64,000 nucleotides of DNA, from assembly GCF_036046055.1 (NCBI RefSeq), contig NZ_CP107939.1, positions 5,828,001 through 5,892,000 on the forward strand. Direction: 5' to 3'. Both the position numbers and the translations under genes were made by a program. Positions 56,266-64,000 of the stretch are shown here, piece after piece. Numbering within the stretch: position 1 is the first letter of the stretch; each line of letters begins with the position of its first letter. The notes under the pieces are model-generated. The model worked only from the letters and a program-made list of their open reading frames with translations. It did no database searches and had not been told where the DNA came from. This DNA is from Nocardia sp. NBC_00403. Its GTDB lineage: Bacteria > Actinomycetota > Actinomycetes > Mycobacteriales > Mycobacteriaceae.

Positions 56266-56843
56266 AGCGGCCGGGTGGCGGTTACGCTCGCGCAACAGGA
56301 AACCTTGCGGTAAACGGCTCTCGCCTACGGATATTGCCGCCCAATTCCGGCGTCCCCCTGGAGGAATCATAAAGGCTCTGGTCTCGACTCGGGCCTGCCG
56401 CGACCTCCTCCGGCGAACAGCACGGTTGCTACGCAGACTTCGGTTCCGGAGCGGTGCGGATGCAGCGGCACGCCTCCTGGTCGAGGGAGCAAATCTTTCG
56501 GTGTTGTTGCGGATGTCTGCCCGCGGTCGGTGGACCATGCTTGCTTGCGGATGCTTTCGGCGGAGGTGCAGTGGTGAGTACGTTGAAGGCTGCGCAGGCC
56601 GTGCACAACTTCGTCCATAACTCGGCGTGGAAGCCGATACAGCTGCAGTACGCGCTGCGGCAGGCGTTGAAACTGCCCGCGCCGGGCGGCGACCCCGAGC
56701 AGATAGCCGCACGCACAGGCCCAGGCCTATCACGGGACCGCTACGCGGCTGACGCAGGTAGAGCACCCCCGCGAGGGCCGCCACAAGGGCAGCGGTCCCT
56801 TTCGAGCCGCAGTCGGGAATCCCGTTTCTAATCGAGGAGTTCT
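56266..56843. other. Stretch without an identifiable gene
   Basis: A plus-strand frame at 56573-56830 (STLKAAQAVHNFVHNSAWKP, then IQLQYALRQALKLPAPGGD) has a GTG start and a nearby GGAGG, so it may be a short gene or another remnant. The family is unknown. GAGGAG at 56833-56838 belongs to the lipoprotein gene. Confidence 0.35.
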
Positions 56844-57515
56844 ATGCACAACACAATCCCTGGTCGCGGTCTGTCCGCTCGTGCCCTGCTCAATCGGCGA
56901 GTCACGGCGGCAGTTCTCGGCATTCTCACCTCCGCGGCAGCAATCAGTGGCTGTACGACTGCGTCGTCTCCGACGGGCCAGTCGTCAACGACGGCTTCGA
57001 CCGTGGTCACCGCACCCTCCTCGCCGGCTTCCGGTACCCCTTCTCTGTCGGGCAATGGCGCCGGTCCCTCCCAGTCGGGTGGTGGCGATGGATCTTCCCT
57101 GTCAGGAAGCGGCGACCCGAACACACCCTCGGCGATGCCGACCTCGCCGGAATCCCCTGCCCCGCAACCCACTACATCGGCATCGGCATCGACGCAACCC
57201 AACTCGAGCTCGTTCCCGCCATCGGGGACGCCGTTCGGCGGCGAGGGCCTTGGTGCACAACAGATCACCGACTTGCAGAAGGCCGTCGACAGCGGCCACC
57301 AGCCCTGGCGGCTGGACCGCATTCAAGTCGCAAAGACTTTCGTGCAGAGCCGATTCAGCTGGACCAGCGTCCAAACTAGCGGCGGCGCCCCCACGATCGT
57401 CTTCGTCACCAACAGCGATGGCGGCAAGGTCGCCTTGAACCTCAGCCAGCCCGCGACCCAAGGCGCCCAGGGAATCTGGGTCGTGCAGAGTGGGATGTGG
57501 AGCCGCGAGGGTTGA
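56844..57515 (+). CDS. Lipoprotein with Ser/Thr/Pro/Gly-rich stalk
   Basis: 223 residues. The ATG at 56844 follows GAGGAG. A twin-domain signal ends in the lipobox AAISGC, so the mature protein starts with a lipidated Cys on the outside of the membrane. About 110 residues of low-complexity stalk (SGNGAGPSQSGGGDGSSLSG) follow. A C-terminal domain of about 80 residues (GLGAQQITDLQKAVDSGHQP; FVQSRFSWTSVQTSGGAPTI) resembles small actinobacterial domains of unknown function. No neighbours suggest a pathway. Confidence 0.8.
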   Translation: MHNTIPGRGLSARALLNRRVTAAVLGILTSAAAISGCTTASSPTGQSSTTASTVVTAPSSPASGTPSLSGNGAGPSQSGGGDGSSLSGSGDPNTPSAMPTSPESPAPQPTTSASASTQPNSSSFPPSGTPFGGEGLGAQQITDLQKAVDSGHQPWRLDRIQVAKTFVQSRFSWTSVQTSGGAPTIVFVTNSDGGKVALNLSQPATQGAQGIWVVQSGMWSREG

Positions 57516-57912
57516 GGATCGAAGTGAGAGCCGCCGGAATCGAACCCGCGCTCTCAGCTGGCCTCGGCGAATCCTGGGGCATCGCGGCGGTGACCAGTGT
57601 GATCGTTTTGGCGGCGCGGACCGGGCTGGACAGTCCGGCTCGGATCCGGCCGGCCAACTCGGTGGCGAAGGGAAGGTGGTCAGTCCCGGGCCCCCTGGCG
57701 CATGGCAGGCTGCGCAGGACAGTGGTGCACGGCTGGTGGGGTCGAACGCCGCGACCAGCGATCGCAGGCGCGGCTGTGCATTCTTGCTCGTAGAGTGGAA
57801 TAGGTTGTCGCCGTATAGGTTCCCGTCCCGGGAATCGTTGAAGGAGCTCGACTTCGACCATCAACGGTCATTGAAACGCGACACAATCGCCGAGCAATGG
57901 TCACCGGAGACG
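57516..57912. other. Gene-free stretch with a tRNA-like T-arm (minus strand)
   Basis: Near 57530-57560 the minus strand has GGTTCGATTCC, a T-arm-like motif next to GGCTCTCA, but no acceptor, D or anticodon arm. The rest shows short protein-like pieces on the minus strand (TELAGRIRAGLSSPVRAAKT) without a start. Probably remnants. Confidence 0.35.
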
Positions 57913-58280
57913 TTACAAATGCAGATGCAGGCACCTTTGCGACCATGGCCCGGCGACGGCATCCATCGTCCAGTCCTTCCGCCATCCGAACGGCATCACA
58001 TGGACCTCGACGTCCGGATCCAAGGTGTGGACTCTCACCCGCAAACTCTGCAGTAGCGCGGCGGATACCTCCGGATCGGCCGGGTCGGCGGACAAGCCCG
58101 CGAAGCCATTGATAACAACGCTTTTGACGCCCGTTTGCCGAATTGTCCTGCGGATCGCCTTTGCCGCCGGCCTGAGTCGTGCGGCTGAATCACCCGACTC
58201 CACGCCCACCAAAAGGAATAAGCAGTTGTCGTAGTCCTGCACCGCATCAATCTCTTGAGAGCTTAGGTCGATTGCATGTG
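57913..58280 (-). pseudogene. Threonyl-tRNA-synthetase editing-domain protein, N-terminus lost
   Basis: The minus strand encodes EIDAVQDYDNCLFLLVGVES, then TGVKSVVINGFAGLSADPAD, then DVEVHVMPFGWRKDWTMDAV and SQRCLHL. This matches the stand-alone archaeal-type Thr-tRNA-synthetase editing domain (D-aminoacyl-tRNA-deacylase-like fold). The first strand of the domain is missing; upstream the frame runs into an IS5 transposase fragment at 58385, which suggests IS-related truncation. A shortened product could still be made. Confidence 0.55.
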
Positions 58281-58384
58281 GCGTGGGCGAAACAGTCCAC
58301 AGATGACGAGGACAGTCTCGACGACCTCGATCCACGTCGGCGAACCGCGCAACCCGCACGTGTGGTGAAGCTCGTCGTCAGCCG

Positions 58385-58615
58385 CGGCGACGGTTACGTA
58401 CTCCACAGGTACGCACGTGATGGCACGTCGCGCCACGGTGAGTCGACCCGGGTCCGCCACCGGATCCCGTTGATGAGCCGTCGTTTAGTCCATCTCGGTG
58501 GACGGCCGGTTTTCGTCGGTCGGGGCAGCAGCGGTTCCAGGCGTGCCCATTGGGCATCGGTCAGGTCCGCGCGTCCCGACACGTTGCGCTGGTCGCGAGG
58601 TCTCCGGTAATTCAC
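58385..58615 (-). mobile_element. IS5-family transposase, N-terminal fragment
   Basis: The minus strand encodes RADLTDAQWARLEPLLPRPT, then GRPPRWTKRRLINGIRWRTR, then SPWRDVPSRAYLWST and stop. This is the N-terminus of an IS5 (IS427-group) transposase, cut before the DDE domain. It abuts the truncated editing-domain gene. Confidence 0.8.
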
Positions 58616-58707
58616 GTTCTTCTTCGTCGCTGAACCGTCTACCGGAGTCCTTTTCTACATCTGGTGACCGACACACCAACGCGGACAACGTGTTCCATAA
58701 ACACCCA

Positions 58708-58740
58708 GGTGAGAGGCACCGCAAAGCGGTGCCTCTCACC
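58708..58740 (-). terminator. Hairpin at the end of the LuxR remnant
   Basis: A perfect 15-bp stem (58708-58722 and 58726-58740) has a 3-nt AAA loop. The stop codon of the minus-strand LuxR frame (58738-58736) lies inside one arm, the same arrangement as at the AfsR gene (5051-5089). Confidence 0.75.
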
Positions 58741-59280
58741 TCAAGCCGCTTCGAGCGATATCCGGTGAACTCAAGGCATCACGCAGCGCCGCACGTGAAG
58801 TGACGCCGAGCTTGGGGAACACCTGATAGAGGTGGGTACCGACAGTGCGCGGCGAGAGGAACAGTCGGTCGCCGATCTGTTTGTTGGTCAGCCCGGACGC
58901 GGCGAGCAACGCGATCTGTCGCTGCTGCGGGGTGAGGTTTCGATGGAGCTGGCCGGCGCGGTGGCGCGCCCGGTCGCACGGAGTTCGTTGCGCGCGCGGT
59001 CCGCCCACGGTCGAGCCCCTAGCCGGTCGAAGGTGTCCAGTGCCGCGGTCGGGTGCCGGCGGGCTCCGACAGTGACTTTCGCGCGGCGAAGGCGCTCACC
59101 GTAGGCGAGTTGGATTCGAGCGTGGTGGAAGGGCCATCGCTCGGCGCCGGGTGTCGCCAGCGCGAGGTCGAATCGGTCGCGCCAGTCCTCGGGTCCGGCG
59201 ACCATGGCTCGGGCTCCGGCTACCACCAGCCCCAGGCGCGGCGAGATCGCCGCGACATCGGTAGGTAGTGTGCTGCGCGT
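58736..59280 (-). pseudogene. LuxR-family (LAL) regulator, C-terminal remnant with frameshift
   Basis: The minus strand first encodes LALATPGAERWPFHHARIQL, then AYGERLRRAKVTVGARRHPT and the end of the helical region. After a frame change near 58950 comes NLTPQQRQIALLAASGLTNK, then IGDRLFLSPRTVGTHLYQVF and PKLGVTSRAALRDAL. The N-terminal 80% is missing. This HTH (GTHLYQVFPKLG) is of a different subgroup from the LAL paralogues at 9218-27770. Confidence 0.7.
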
Positions 59281-60014
59281 CAGTGGGACGGCATGGATCC
59301 CAGCGGCTGCAACAACCAGGGCATCGCCTCGATCGGCACTGCCGCAGCAGATCGGTCCGTCCGGCTCGTCTTGGACCCGGTCGTGAATTCGGAATCGGTC
59401 CCCATAATGACGCAGCCTTCACTGTTGACCAGCACCAGCCGCTGACCGAATACCTGGAAACGCGGAAGCAGGACCTCCTCGATCGAGGCAGCCGACACAT
59501 CGGCACCGGCGATTCCGAGGAAGGCTCCCGATGTGGTCGTGACCGGTATCGCGAACGTACACACGCACCGATTAGTGCACGCGTAATCGCGGTGCGGCCC
59601 GTCCACCCACCGCTTACCCTGGTCGCGCGGGATCACGAACCAGTCCATTCCGGTGTAGTCGTAGAAGTATTCACTCTGCGGATTCAATTCGAGCATCAGG
59701 CGTCGCGGTCCGCGTTGCACGTCCAGAAGCCACCATTCCAGATGCCGGGGCTGATCCACGAGAAGGCCGTCGGCCAGCACAACGCCTGCGCCGTCGAACA
59801 GATTCCCATGCCGCTCGAGCTCTCCGACAATGGTCTCGCGCAGCGGTGCTAGATCAGTCGACCGAGGAGCGGACCCCAGCAGACCATCCCACAGGGTCGT
59901 CAGCGCGGTCCCGATGGTTGCTAGCGACAGGTAGATCTCGTCGGCCAGTCTTGCGACGGCAGAAGCGAGCGACTCGACGGTCACCGGGGCCGGAAAGTTA
60001 TCGGTCTCCTTCAT
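59280..60014 (-). CDS. Cache-domain (PDC) sensor-like protein
   Basis: 244 residues. An N-terminal helix pair (LASAVARLADEIYLSLATIG) precedes a Cache fold: GELERHGNLFDGAGVVLADG, then PQSEYFYDYTGMDWFVIPRD, then VCTFAIPVTTTSGAFLGIAG, then LVLVNSEGCVIMGTDSEF. The domain binds small ligands in many receptors. Here there is no signal peptide or membrane helix, so it is a cytoplasmic ligand binder, as in actinobacterial Cache proteins that accompany regulators of amino-acid or amine metabolism. The last 20 residues are unlike the family and the frame ends exactly where the LuxR remnant begins, so the C-terminus may be altered by a deletion. Confidence 0.7.
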   Translation of the reverse strand: MKETDNFPAPVTVESLASAVARLADEIYLSLATIGTALTTLWDGLLGSAPRSTDLAPLRETIVGELERHGNLFDGAGVVLADGLLVDQPRHLEWWLLDVQRGPRRLMLELNPQSEYFYDYTGMDWFVIPRDQGKRWVDGPHRDYACTNRCVCTFAIPVTTTSGAFLGIAGADVSAASIEEVLLPRFQVFGQRLVLVNSEGCVIMGTDSEFTTGSKTSRTDRSAAAVPIEAMPWLLQPLGSMPSH

Positions 60015-60263
60015 CGATCACGGAGCTCCAAACGTAGGGCGAGGAGGCGGCGGATGCGTGATTCTGTATGTCATTCTGCCAGTTCTCTCGCCTGGGCATC
60101 ATCTTCTCGTTCGATCGCGTCTAGCGGCTTAACGCGTGGGAGCAGTTCATCTCGTCCCTGGACTATGACATCGAGATCCGGCGGGTCATCTGCTCGACGG
60201 CTCGACGAACCGATCGAGTCGTTCACCGCCATCTACCGGCGTGGGGATGGCGTCTCCGGTGCC

Positions 60264-60414
60264 CGGATCGTCCCCGCATGCGTGGGGAGCACGGTTTGGT
60301 TGTCGCGAAGCCGTCGAGTTCGGCCGGATCATCCCCGCATGCGCGGGGAGCACGCCGAGTTCGGCCACGAACATCTCGAGGCCGACGGATCATCCCCGCA
60401 TGCGCGGGGAGCAC
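60264..60414 (-). CRISPR. Type I-E CRISPR mini-array, 3 repeats and 2 spacers
   Basis: The repeats at 60264-60292, 60325-60353 and 60386-60414 are each 29 bp, and both spacers are exactly 32 bp, the type I-E geometry. The repeat contains CCCCGCATGCGCGGGGAGCAC-like sequence in parts: ATCCCCGCATGCGCGGGG. By comparison with E. coli repeats the transcribed strand is minus; the repeat at 60264 has two substitutions, as expected for the trailer end, so the leader should lie to the right of 60414. No cas genes are seen in the window. Confidence 0.85.
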
Positions 60415-60757
60415 ACTTGTTGACCTGGCAGTATCCTCAGCAATCCGTCGATCTTCATTCGGCTTGTTCATATGGGGTCACTCAACCCCGGAGCGATGTC
60501 AACACATTCAACCGATTCCTCAACACCGACCCGTGGCTAGACGGGTGAATTCCGGCGGCAGTTACAGGTGAATTTGGGCGGCGTTCGGTGTCCCGCTTGG
60601 CGATTTGTGCAGACGAAAAATGACAGCACTTCGTCTGTCAGGGGGCGGGTTGGGGGCGCTGGCCGGGCGGCCCGCTCTGGGTGGTGCAAGTCGGGAGAGG
60701 GACTCTCGGTATGACTGGGGTTATCACACCGTCGAGTCGTCACCGAGAGTTCTTGCG
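60415..60757. other. Possible CRISPR leader and gene-free stretch
   Basis: About 340 bp with no supported gene. The AT-richer part next to the array (60415-60530) would be the leader. A weak 8-bp hairpin lies at 60610-60637. Confidence 0.4.
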
Positions 60758-61339
60758 TCAGCGTCGCTTACCTGCTTGTGTTCGTCGTGCGCGGCCTACA
60801 GCGAGTCGCTGACCGGCATCCTCTTGGTCGACGTCCGACTCGACGCGGTCTGGGTCGAGTCGGACGACTATGTCCAGTTCGTCTGGGGCGTCTTCATGAT
60901 TCCCTTCGGCGAACTCGACTGCCCGATCGGTGTTTCGGCCGTCCGAACACGTCATGGCAGAGGGCTGTAGTCGGTCGGCCAGCAATCCTTGGAAATGCGG
61001 GCACGTCATGATGTCGTCGTGTGGGCATTCCAAGCCGCCCTCGAGCATGTCGAGTGCGGCCTGCGCCCGGGCGATCCGTGCCAGCAACCTCTCGCGGTGG
61101 CCGGCCATCACTTCATGGCGGGCCGGTGCGGACCGGGCGGCCAACATCGTCCGGATGTCAGCGAGTCCGAGGCCCGCCTCCTTCGAGATCAGGATCGCCG
61201 CCACCCGGTACAGATCCGTGTTGGTGTAGCGGCGACGGTCGCCCGCGCGGGCCGGTTTCAGCAGTCCTTCCGCCTCCCAATGTCGCAGCACGTGTGTCGG
61301 CAACCCGAACTGAGCCGCCACCTCGCCGATTGACTTCAT
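60758..61339 (-). CDS. MerR-family transcriptional regulator
   Basis: 193 residues from the ATG at 61339. The HTH is typical: MKSIGEVAAQFGLPTHVLRH, then WEAEGLLKPARAGDRRRYTN. A helical linker follows (ISKEAGLGLADIRTMLAARS) and a region with His/Cys (GGLECPHDDIMTCPHFQGLL) that could bind a metal or ligand. The last 60 residues are acidic and unlike relatives. It is divergent from a methyltransferase gene with only 19 bp between the start codons, so it very likely controls that gene and itself through the dyad at 61341-61355. Confidence 0.85.
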   Translation of the reverse strand: MKSIGEVAAQFGLPTHVLRHWEAEGLLKPARAGDRRRYTNTDLYRVAAILISKEAGLGLADIRTMLAARSAPARHEVMAGHRERLLARIARAQAALDMLEGGLECPHDDIMTCPHFQGLLADRLQPSAMTCSDGRNTDRAVEFAEGNHEDAPDELDIVVRLDPDRVESDVDQEDAGQRLAVGRARRTQAGKRR

Positions 61340-61340
61340 G

Positions 61341-61355
61341 GCGACATTAAGTCGC
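61341..61355. promoter_or_regulatory. Dyad between merR and methyltransferase genes
   Basis: GCGAC-5 nt-GTCGC palindrome filling the 19-bp gap between divergent start codons. So short a gap means that the promoters overlap the coding regions or that the mRNAs are leaderless. Candidate MerR operator element. Confidence 0.4.
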
Positions 61356-61358
61356 ACA

Positions 61359-62057
61359 ATGACGGTCATGTCCACATTGCTTACCCTCCTCAACGCCTTT
61401 GATGACCTACCCCAGGCTCGTAACCTGCGGGAACACACGTACGAAGCGCTTGGCGACACCGTTGTCGACGTCGGCTGCGGGGGCGGGCGCGCCGTCGGCG
61501 AGTTAACTGCCCGTGGTGTGAGAGCCGTCGGCATCGACCTGGACCCCGCCATGATCGAGATTGCCATCGAGCGCTGGCCCATGAGCGAGTTCCACGTCGG
61601 TGACGCCACCGAGTTGCCTCTCGATGACGGCTCGGTCACTGGCTACCGCGCCGACAAGGTCCTGCACGCCCTCGCCGAGCCCGAGCGAGCCGTCGTCGAG
61701 GCCCGCCGGGTCCTGGCCAGAAACGGCCGCGCGGTGCTCGTCGGCCAGGACTGGGACACGTTTGTTATCGACTCCGACGATCCCGACCTCACCCGCACGC
61801 TCGTCCACGCTCGCGCAGACGGTATGCCAAACCCGCGGGTCGCCCGCCGATACCGGAACCTCCTGCTGGACAACGGGTTCGTCAACGTAGCCGTCGAGGT
61901 CCATACGATCGTGTGGACAGACGGCGCGTGCCTGCCGCTGCTCGCCAACATCGCAGGAGAAGGCGCCTGGCTCGATGAGCAAGCCGCCAGGGCACGCAAC
62001 GATCGGCTGTTCCTCGCCTTTCCGGTCTTTCTCGCCTCCGGCACTCGCGCCGATTGA
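61359..62057 (+). CDS. Class I SAM-dependent methyltransferase
   Basis: 232 residues from the ATG at 61359 (61368 is also possible). SAM motif I is VVDVGCGGGRAVGELTARG, the acidic loop is AVGIDLDPAMI, motif II is HVGDATELPLDDGSV, and ADKVLHALAEPERAVVEARR is typical of Methyltransf_11/25 enzymes. It transfers a methyl group from SAM to an unknown small molecule. Paired with the divergent MerR regulator, it could be part of a small resistance or detoxification switch; such pairs are common in actinobacteria. Confidence 0.85.
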   Translation: MTVMSTLLTLLNAFDDLPQARNLREHTYEALGDTVVDVGCGGGRAVGELTARGVRAVGIDLDPAMIEIAIERWPMSEFHVGDATELPLDDGSVTGYRADKVLHALAEPERAVVEARRVLARNGRAVLVGQDWDTFVIDSDDPDLTRTLVHARADGMPNPRVARRYRNLLLDNGFVNVAVEVHTIVWTDGACLPLLANIAGEGAWLDEQAARARNDRLFLAFPVFLASGTRAD

Positions 62058-62141
62058 ATACCAGCTTGGGGTGGCTCTGGTGGGGGTAGCGGGCGGCTGA
62101 AGTGGACGTGTCGGGGTTGCTGGCGGGCTACGCCGTGCTTG

Positions 62142-62375
62142 TCAGCGCTCGGGCCCGGTGACGGATTCCTGGTCGGTTTCAGTGATGTTGGTGAGCATGA
62201 CGGCCGTGAAGCGGTAGAGGTCTTCGCGCAGGCATTGCGTGGAGTAGGCGCGACCGGCAAAGCGGTCCAGGCAGATGCGAGCGTCCTGGTCCGCGGCGAG
62301 CCAGTCATTGATGAACTGGAGCAGTTCGGCGAGTTCGGTGGAATCACCGATTCGGATGCTGCTGCTGTCGGACAT
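62142..62375 (-). CDS. Small conserved actinobacterial protein
   Basis: 77 residues: MSDSSSIRIGDSTELAELLQ, then FINDWLAADQDARICLDRFA, then LREDLYRFTAVMLTNI. The pattern matches short helical proteins common in Nocardia and Mycobacterium genomes, often encoded near insertion sequences. Function unknown. The gene lies between the methyltransferase (convergent) and the IS21 element. Confidence 0.65.
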   Translation of the reverse strand: MSDSSSIRIGDSTELAELLQFINDWLAADQDARICLDRFAGRAYSTQCLREDLYRFTAVMLTNITETDQESVTGPER

Positions 62376-62452
62376 CCGGATAACCCCGAATCATGGTGTG
62401 ACCAGGTAAGTCCAGACAAATACCGGCGTCACCTGGGTATTGCGGTAGGTGG

Positions 62453-63294
62453 TCAGGGTTGGAGTTGCAGCGCCTGCTGCTGCGTCGGGTCCTTCGGCCG
62501 TGCGGTGTGTCCGGCGGCTTGCGCGGTGCGGGTCAGGCGGTAGCTTTGGGTGCCGGTCTCGATGATGTGCCCGCCGAAGGTCAAGCGATCGACAATGGCC
62601 GAGCACAGACGAGGATCGGTGAAAGTTTTCGTCCAGCCGCCGAACGACTCGTTGGATGCGATAGCGACACTGCTCTTTTCCTCCCTCTCGGTCAGAACCT
62701 GGAACAGCAGCTCAGCGCCACGCCTGTCCAGCGCCATATACCCGAGTTCGTCAAGGCAGAGCAGATCAACTCGGCCGTAGCGGGCGATGGTCGTACTCAG
62801 AACTTTGTCATCGGCGGCCTCGATCAGTTCGTTGACGAGCTTGGTGGCCAGGGTGTATTTCACGCGGAAGCCCTTCATCGCGGCCTCGGTGCCCAACAAG
62901 ATCAGCAGATAGCTCTTGCCGGTGCCCGAATCACCGATCAGACACAACGGCAAACCTTTCTCGACCCACCGGCAGGTGGCGAGAGTGTGGATGAGTGCAG
63001 CATCGATGCTGAGGTTGGCGTCGAAATCGAACGCGCGCAACGACTTATCGCGCGGGAACCCGGCTGCGCGGATGCGCCGCTCGGAGCGGCGGCGAGCGCG
63101 ATCGTCGCACTCGGGCAGCAGCAGCTCGGCGATGAACGCCCGATACGACATCTGCTCACGTTCGGCGGTGTCGGCGATCTCGCCGAACTGCTGACGAATC
63201 GTGGCAACCGCAACATGCGACATGCCTGATCGATCGAGGCGTCCGCGGCCTGCTCGGTCATTCGGCGGCGCCGCGGCGCGCTAGAGGTTGTCAT
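62453..63294 (-). pseudogene. istB: IstB, IS21 helper ATPase, with one frameshift
   Basis: The product from 63294 begins RRRRMTEQAADASIDQACRM, then LRLP. At about 63206 the frame shifts and continues TIRQQFGEIADTAEREQMSY to the stop at 62453. Restoring one base in the CCA run gives the normal IstB sequence. Walker A GDSGTGKS, Walker B LLCLDELGYM and the AAA+ sensor region (SNESFGGWTKTF) are intact. IstB assembles on target DNA and stimulates the IstA transposase. A shorter frame starting at 63223 is open. The start overlaps the istA stop by 4 bp (ATGA). Confidence 0.85.
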
Positions 63295-64000
63295 GAACTG
63301 GTCCCTTCTTTCGGTGGATGGGGATGGCGCAACAACTGGTCGTAGATGGCCACCGACGGCAACGGCCTCAGATCGGGTGGGAGTTGCGTCAGTCGGCGTG
63401 TAGTCAGCGACGACACGCCATTGGCCTGGGCATCGGGGGTGTCCAGGTCCACAGGGGGCGCTGGCGGCGGGGTCGTATCGGCGATCTTGCGGGCCTCCAG
63501 TGCGACAGCATCAGCGGTCAACGCACCGACCGACAGCGCGACCTCGACGCCCGCGACCACCTGGTCGTGGGGCATGTGCCGATGCAACAGCAGCACTTCG
63601 ATGAGCGCGCGGGTGCCGTCACGATCACCGTGTGCCTTGCGCGCGGCAGCCCACCATGCGTCGTGAGCGGCGGTGAACTTGCCGGCCAGGCGAGCCTGCT
63701 CCAACGCTGTCGCCCCGGCAAGTGCTCCGGCTTGCGCATCAGCCCTTCCAGATAGTGATCGAGGTCCATGCGGGTCTGCGCCTTGCCCGCGATCCGCTCG
63801 TGCCGGGCGACCTCGACCCGGTTGTCGTAGACGACCAGCATCGATGCATGCAACAGCACCCGCAGCTGGCGGCCGATCAGCCGGACCGGAACGCTGTAGC
63901 GGTTGGTGCGCACCGTGATCAACGAATACCGGTCGACACGCGGGGTGAACCACAGCCCGGTCTCGAATTCCTCCTCCGGCAGCGGTTTCAGCAACGGTCT
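63291..64000 (-). pseudogene. istA: IstA transposase of IS21, C-terminal part, frameshifted and truncated by the window edge
   Basis: From the right edge the minus strand encodes LPEEEFETGLWFTPRVDRYS, then VRTNRYSVPVRLIGRQLRVL, then LDHYLEGLMRKPEHLPG. The frame shifts at about 63715 and continues ATALEQARLAGKFTAAHDAW to the stop at 63291. The shift sits in a run of four Gs where relatives would have five. The catalytic DDE part lies beyond the window. With this frameshift and the one in istB the element is probably inactive unless these are assembly errors. Confidence 0.8.

Larger units (their letters stand above)
62397..64000 (-). mobile_element. IS21-family insertion sequence (runs off right edge)
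   Basis: istA and istB in the usual order on the minus strand. The sequence TGTGACCAGGTAAGT starting at 62397 may mark the downstream terminal inverted repeat, but the other end is outside the window so it cannot be confirmed. Confidence 0.7.

Noticed and set aside
57520-57565. Possible tRNA gene on the minus strand (GGTTCGATTCC)
   Set aside because: Only a T-arm-like motif is present; no acceptor partner or anticodon arm within 100 bp.
60186-60571. Short frames across the CRISPR repeats
   Set aside because: They translate the repeats and spacers; the regular 29/32 spacing shows that this is an array, not a gene.
62395-62450. Both inverted-repeat ends of the IS21 element
   Set aside because: Only one end could be inside the window; without the other the terminal repeat cannot be confirmed.

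Overview
The window looks like the chromosome of a high-GC actinomycete, most probably Nocardia or a close relative. The genus is an inference from the WXG100/ESX-type gene pair, a WhiB-like regulator, an AfsR/SARP regulator, a family of large LuxR (LAL) regulators and short secreted peptides with Sec signals. The region is accessory in character: intact genes sit between many decayed fragments, and there are remnants of IS256, IS5 and IS21 elements, a serine recombinase and an actinobacterial integrase.

Layout. 1-1750: decayed block with a partial sulfite-oxidase-like gene, aquaporin and amino-acid-permease remnants, and a DUF3224 remnant. 1802-7767: a 1087-aa AfsR regulator, then a tightly packed DUF4267-DUF2871-amidase unit ending in a truncated FAD-oxidoreductase and a perfect hairpin. 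8476-16330: a secreted protein, two divergent LAL regulators (one without an ATPase domain), a WhiB/LuxR remnant, a hypothetical gene, a secreted peptide, and a circularly permuted inverted copy of 194 bp. 17156-21507: a segment bounded by a 21-bp direct repeat and beside a serine-recombinase remnant. It carries a compact RiPP-like cassette (38-aa precursor, hairpin, RRE-E1 enzyme, RRE-M50 protease), then ESX-like small genes and a WhiB-like gene. 21641-33100: SMI1/KNR4-LRR protein, MFS exporter, a third LAL, TetR with an operator, tryptophan 2,3-dioxygenase, and mqnA, ribD-like and tetR remnants.

33134-55036 is the main attraction. A 521-aa WXG100-type protein overlaps a 19-kb reading frame of 6357 codons. 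The giant product reads as an ESX-linked multidomain protein: helical N-terminus, coiled coil, SecA-like motor, two papain-like modules, an MFS-like membrane block, a GNAT-like region, three copies of an unnamed module, two fused alanine-racemase copies, an M14-like zinc peptidase and a C-terminal alpha/beta hydrolase. The two racemase copies have complementary losses. The first lost the PLP lysine but keeps the tyrosine and MDQ loops. The second keeps the lysine but lost those loops. Because the racemase active site is shared across the dimer interface, the fusion could build exactly one working site. Three small genes follow and are candidates for immunity or accessory functions.

55250-64000: integrase remnant, a lipoprotein, a Thr-tRNA editing-domain remnant next to an IS5 fragment, a LuxR remnant, a Cache-domain protein, a three-repeat type I-E CRISPR mini-array without visible cas genes, a divergent MerR/methyltransferase pair, a small conserved protein, and an IS21 element with frameshifts in istB and istA that runs off the right edge.
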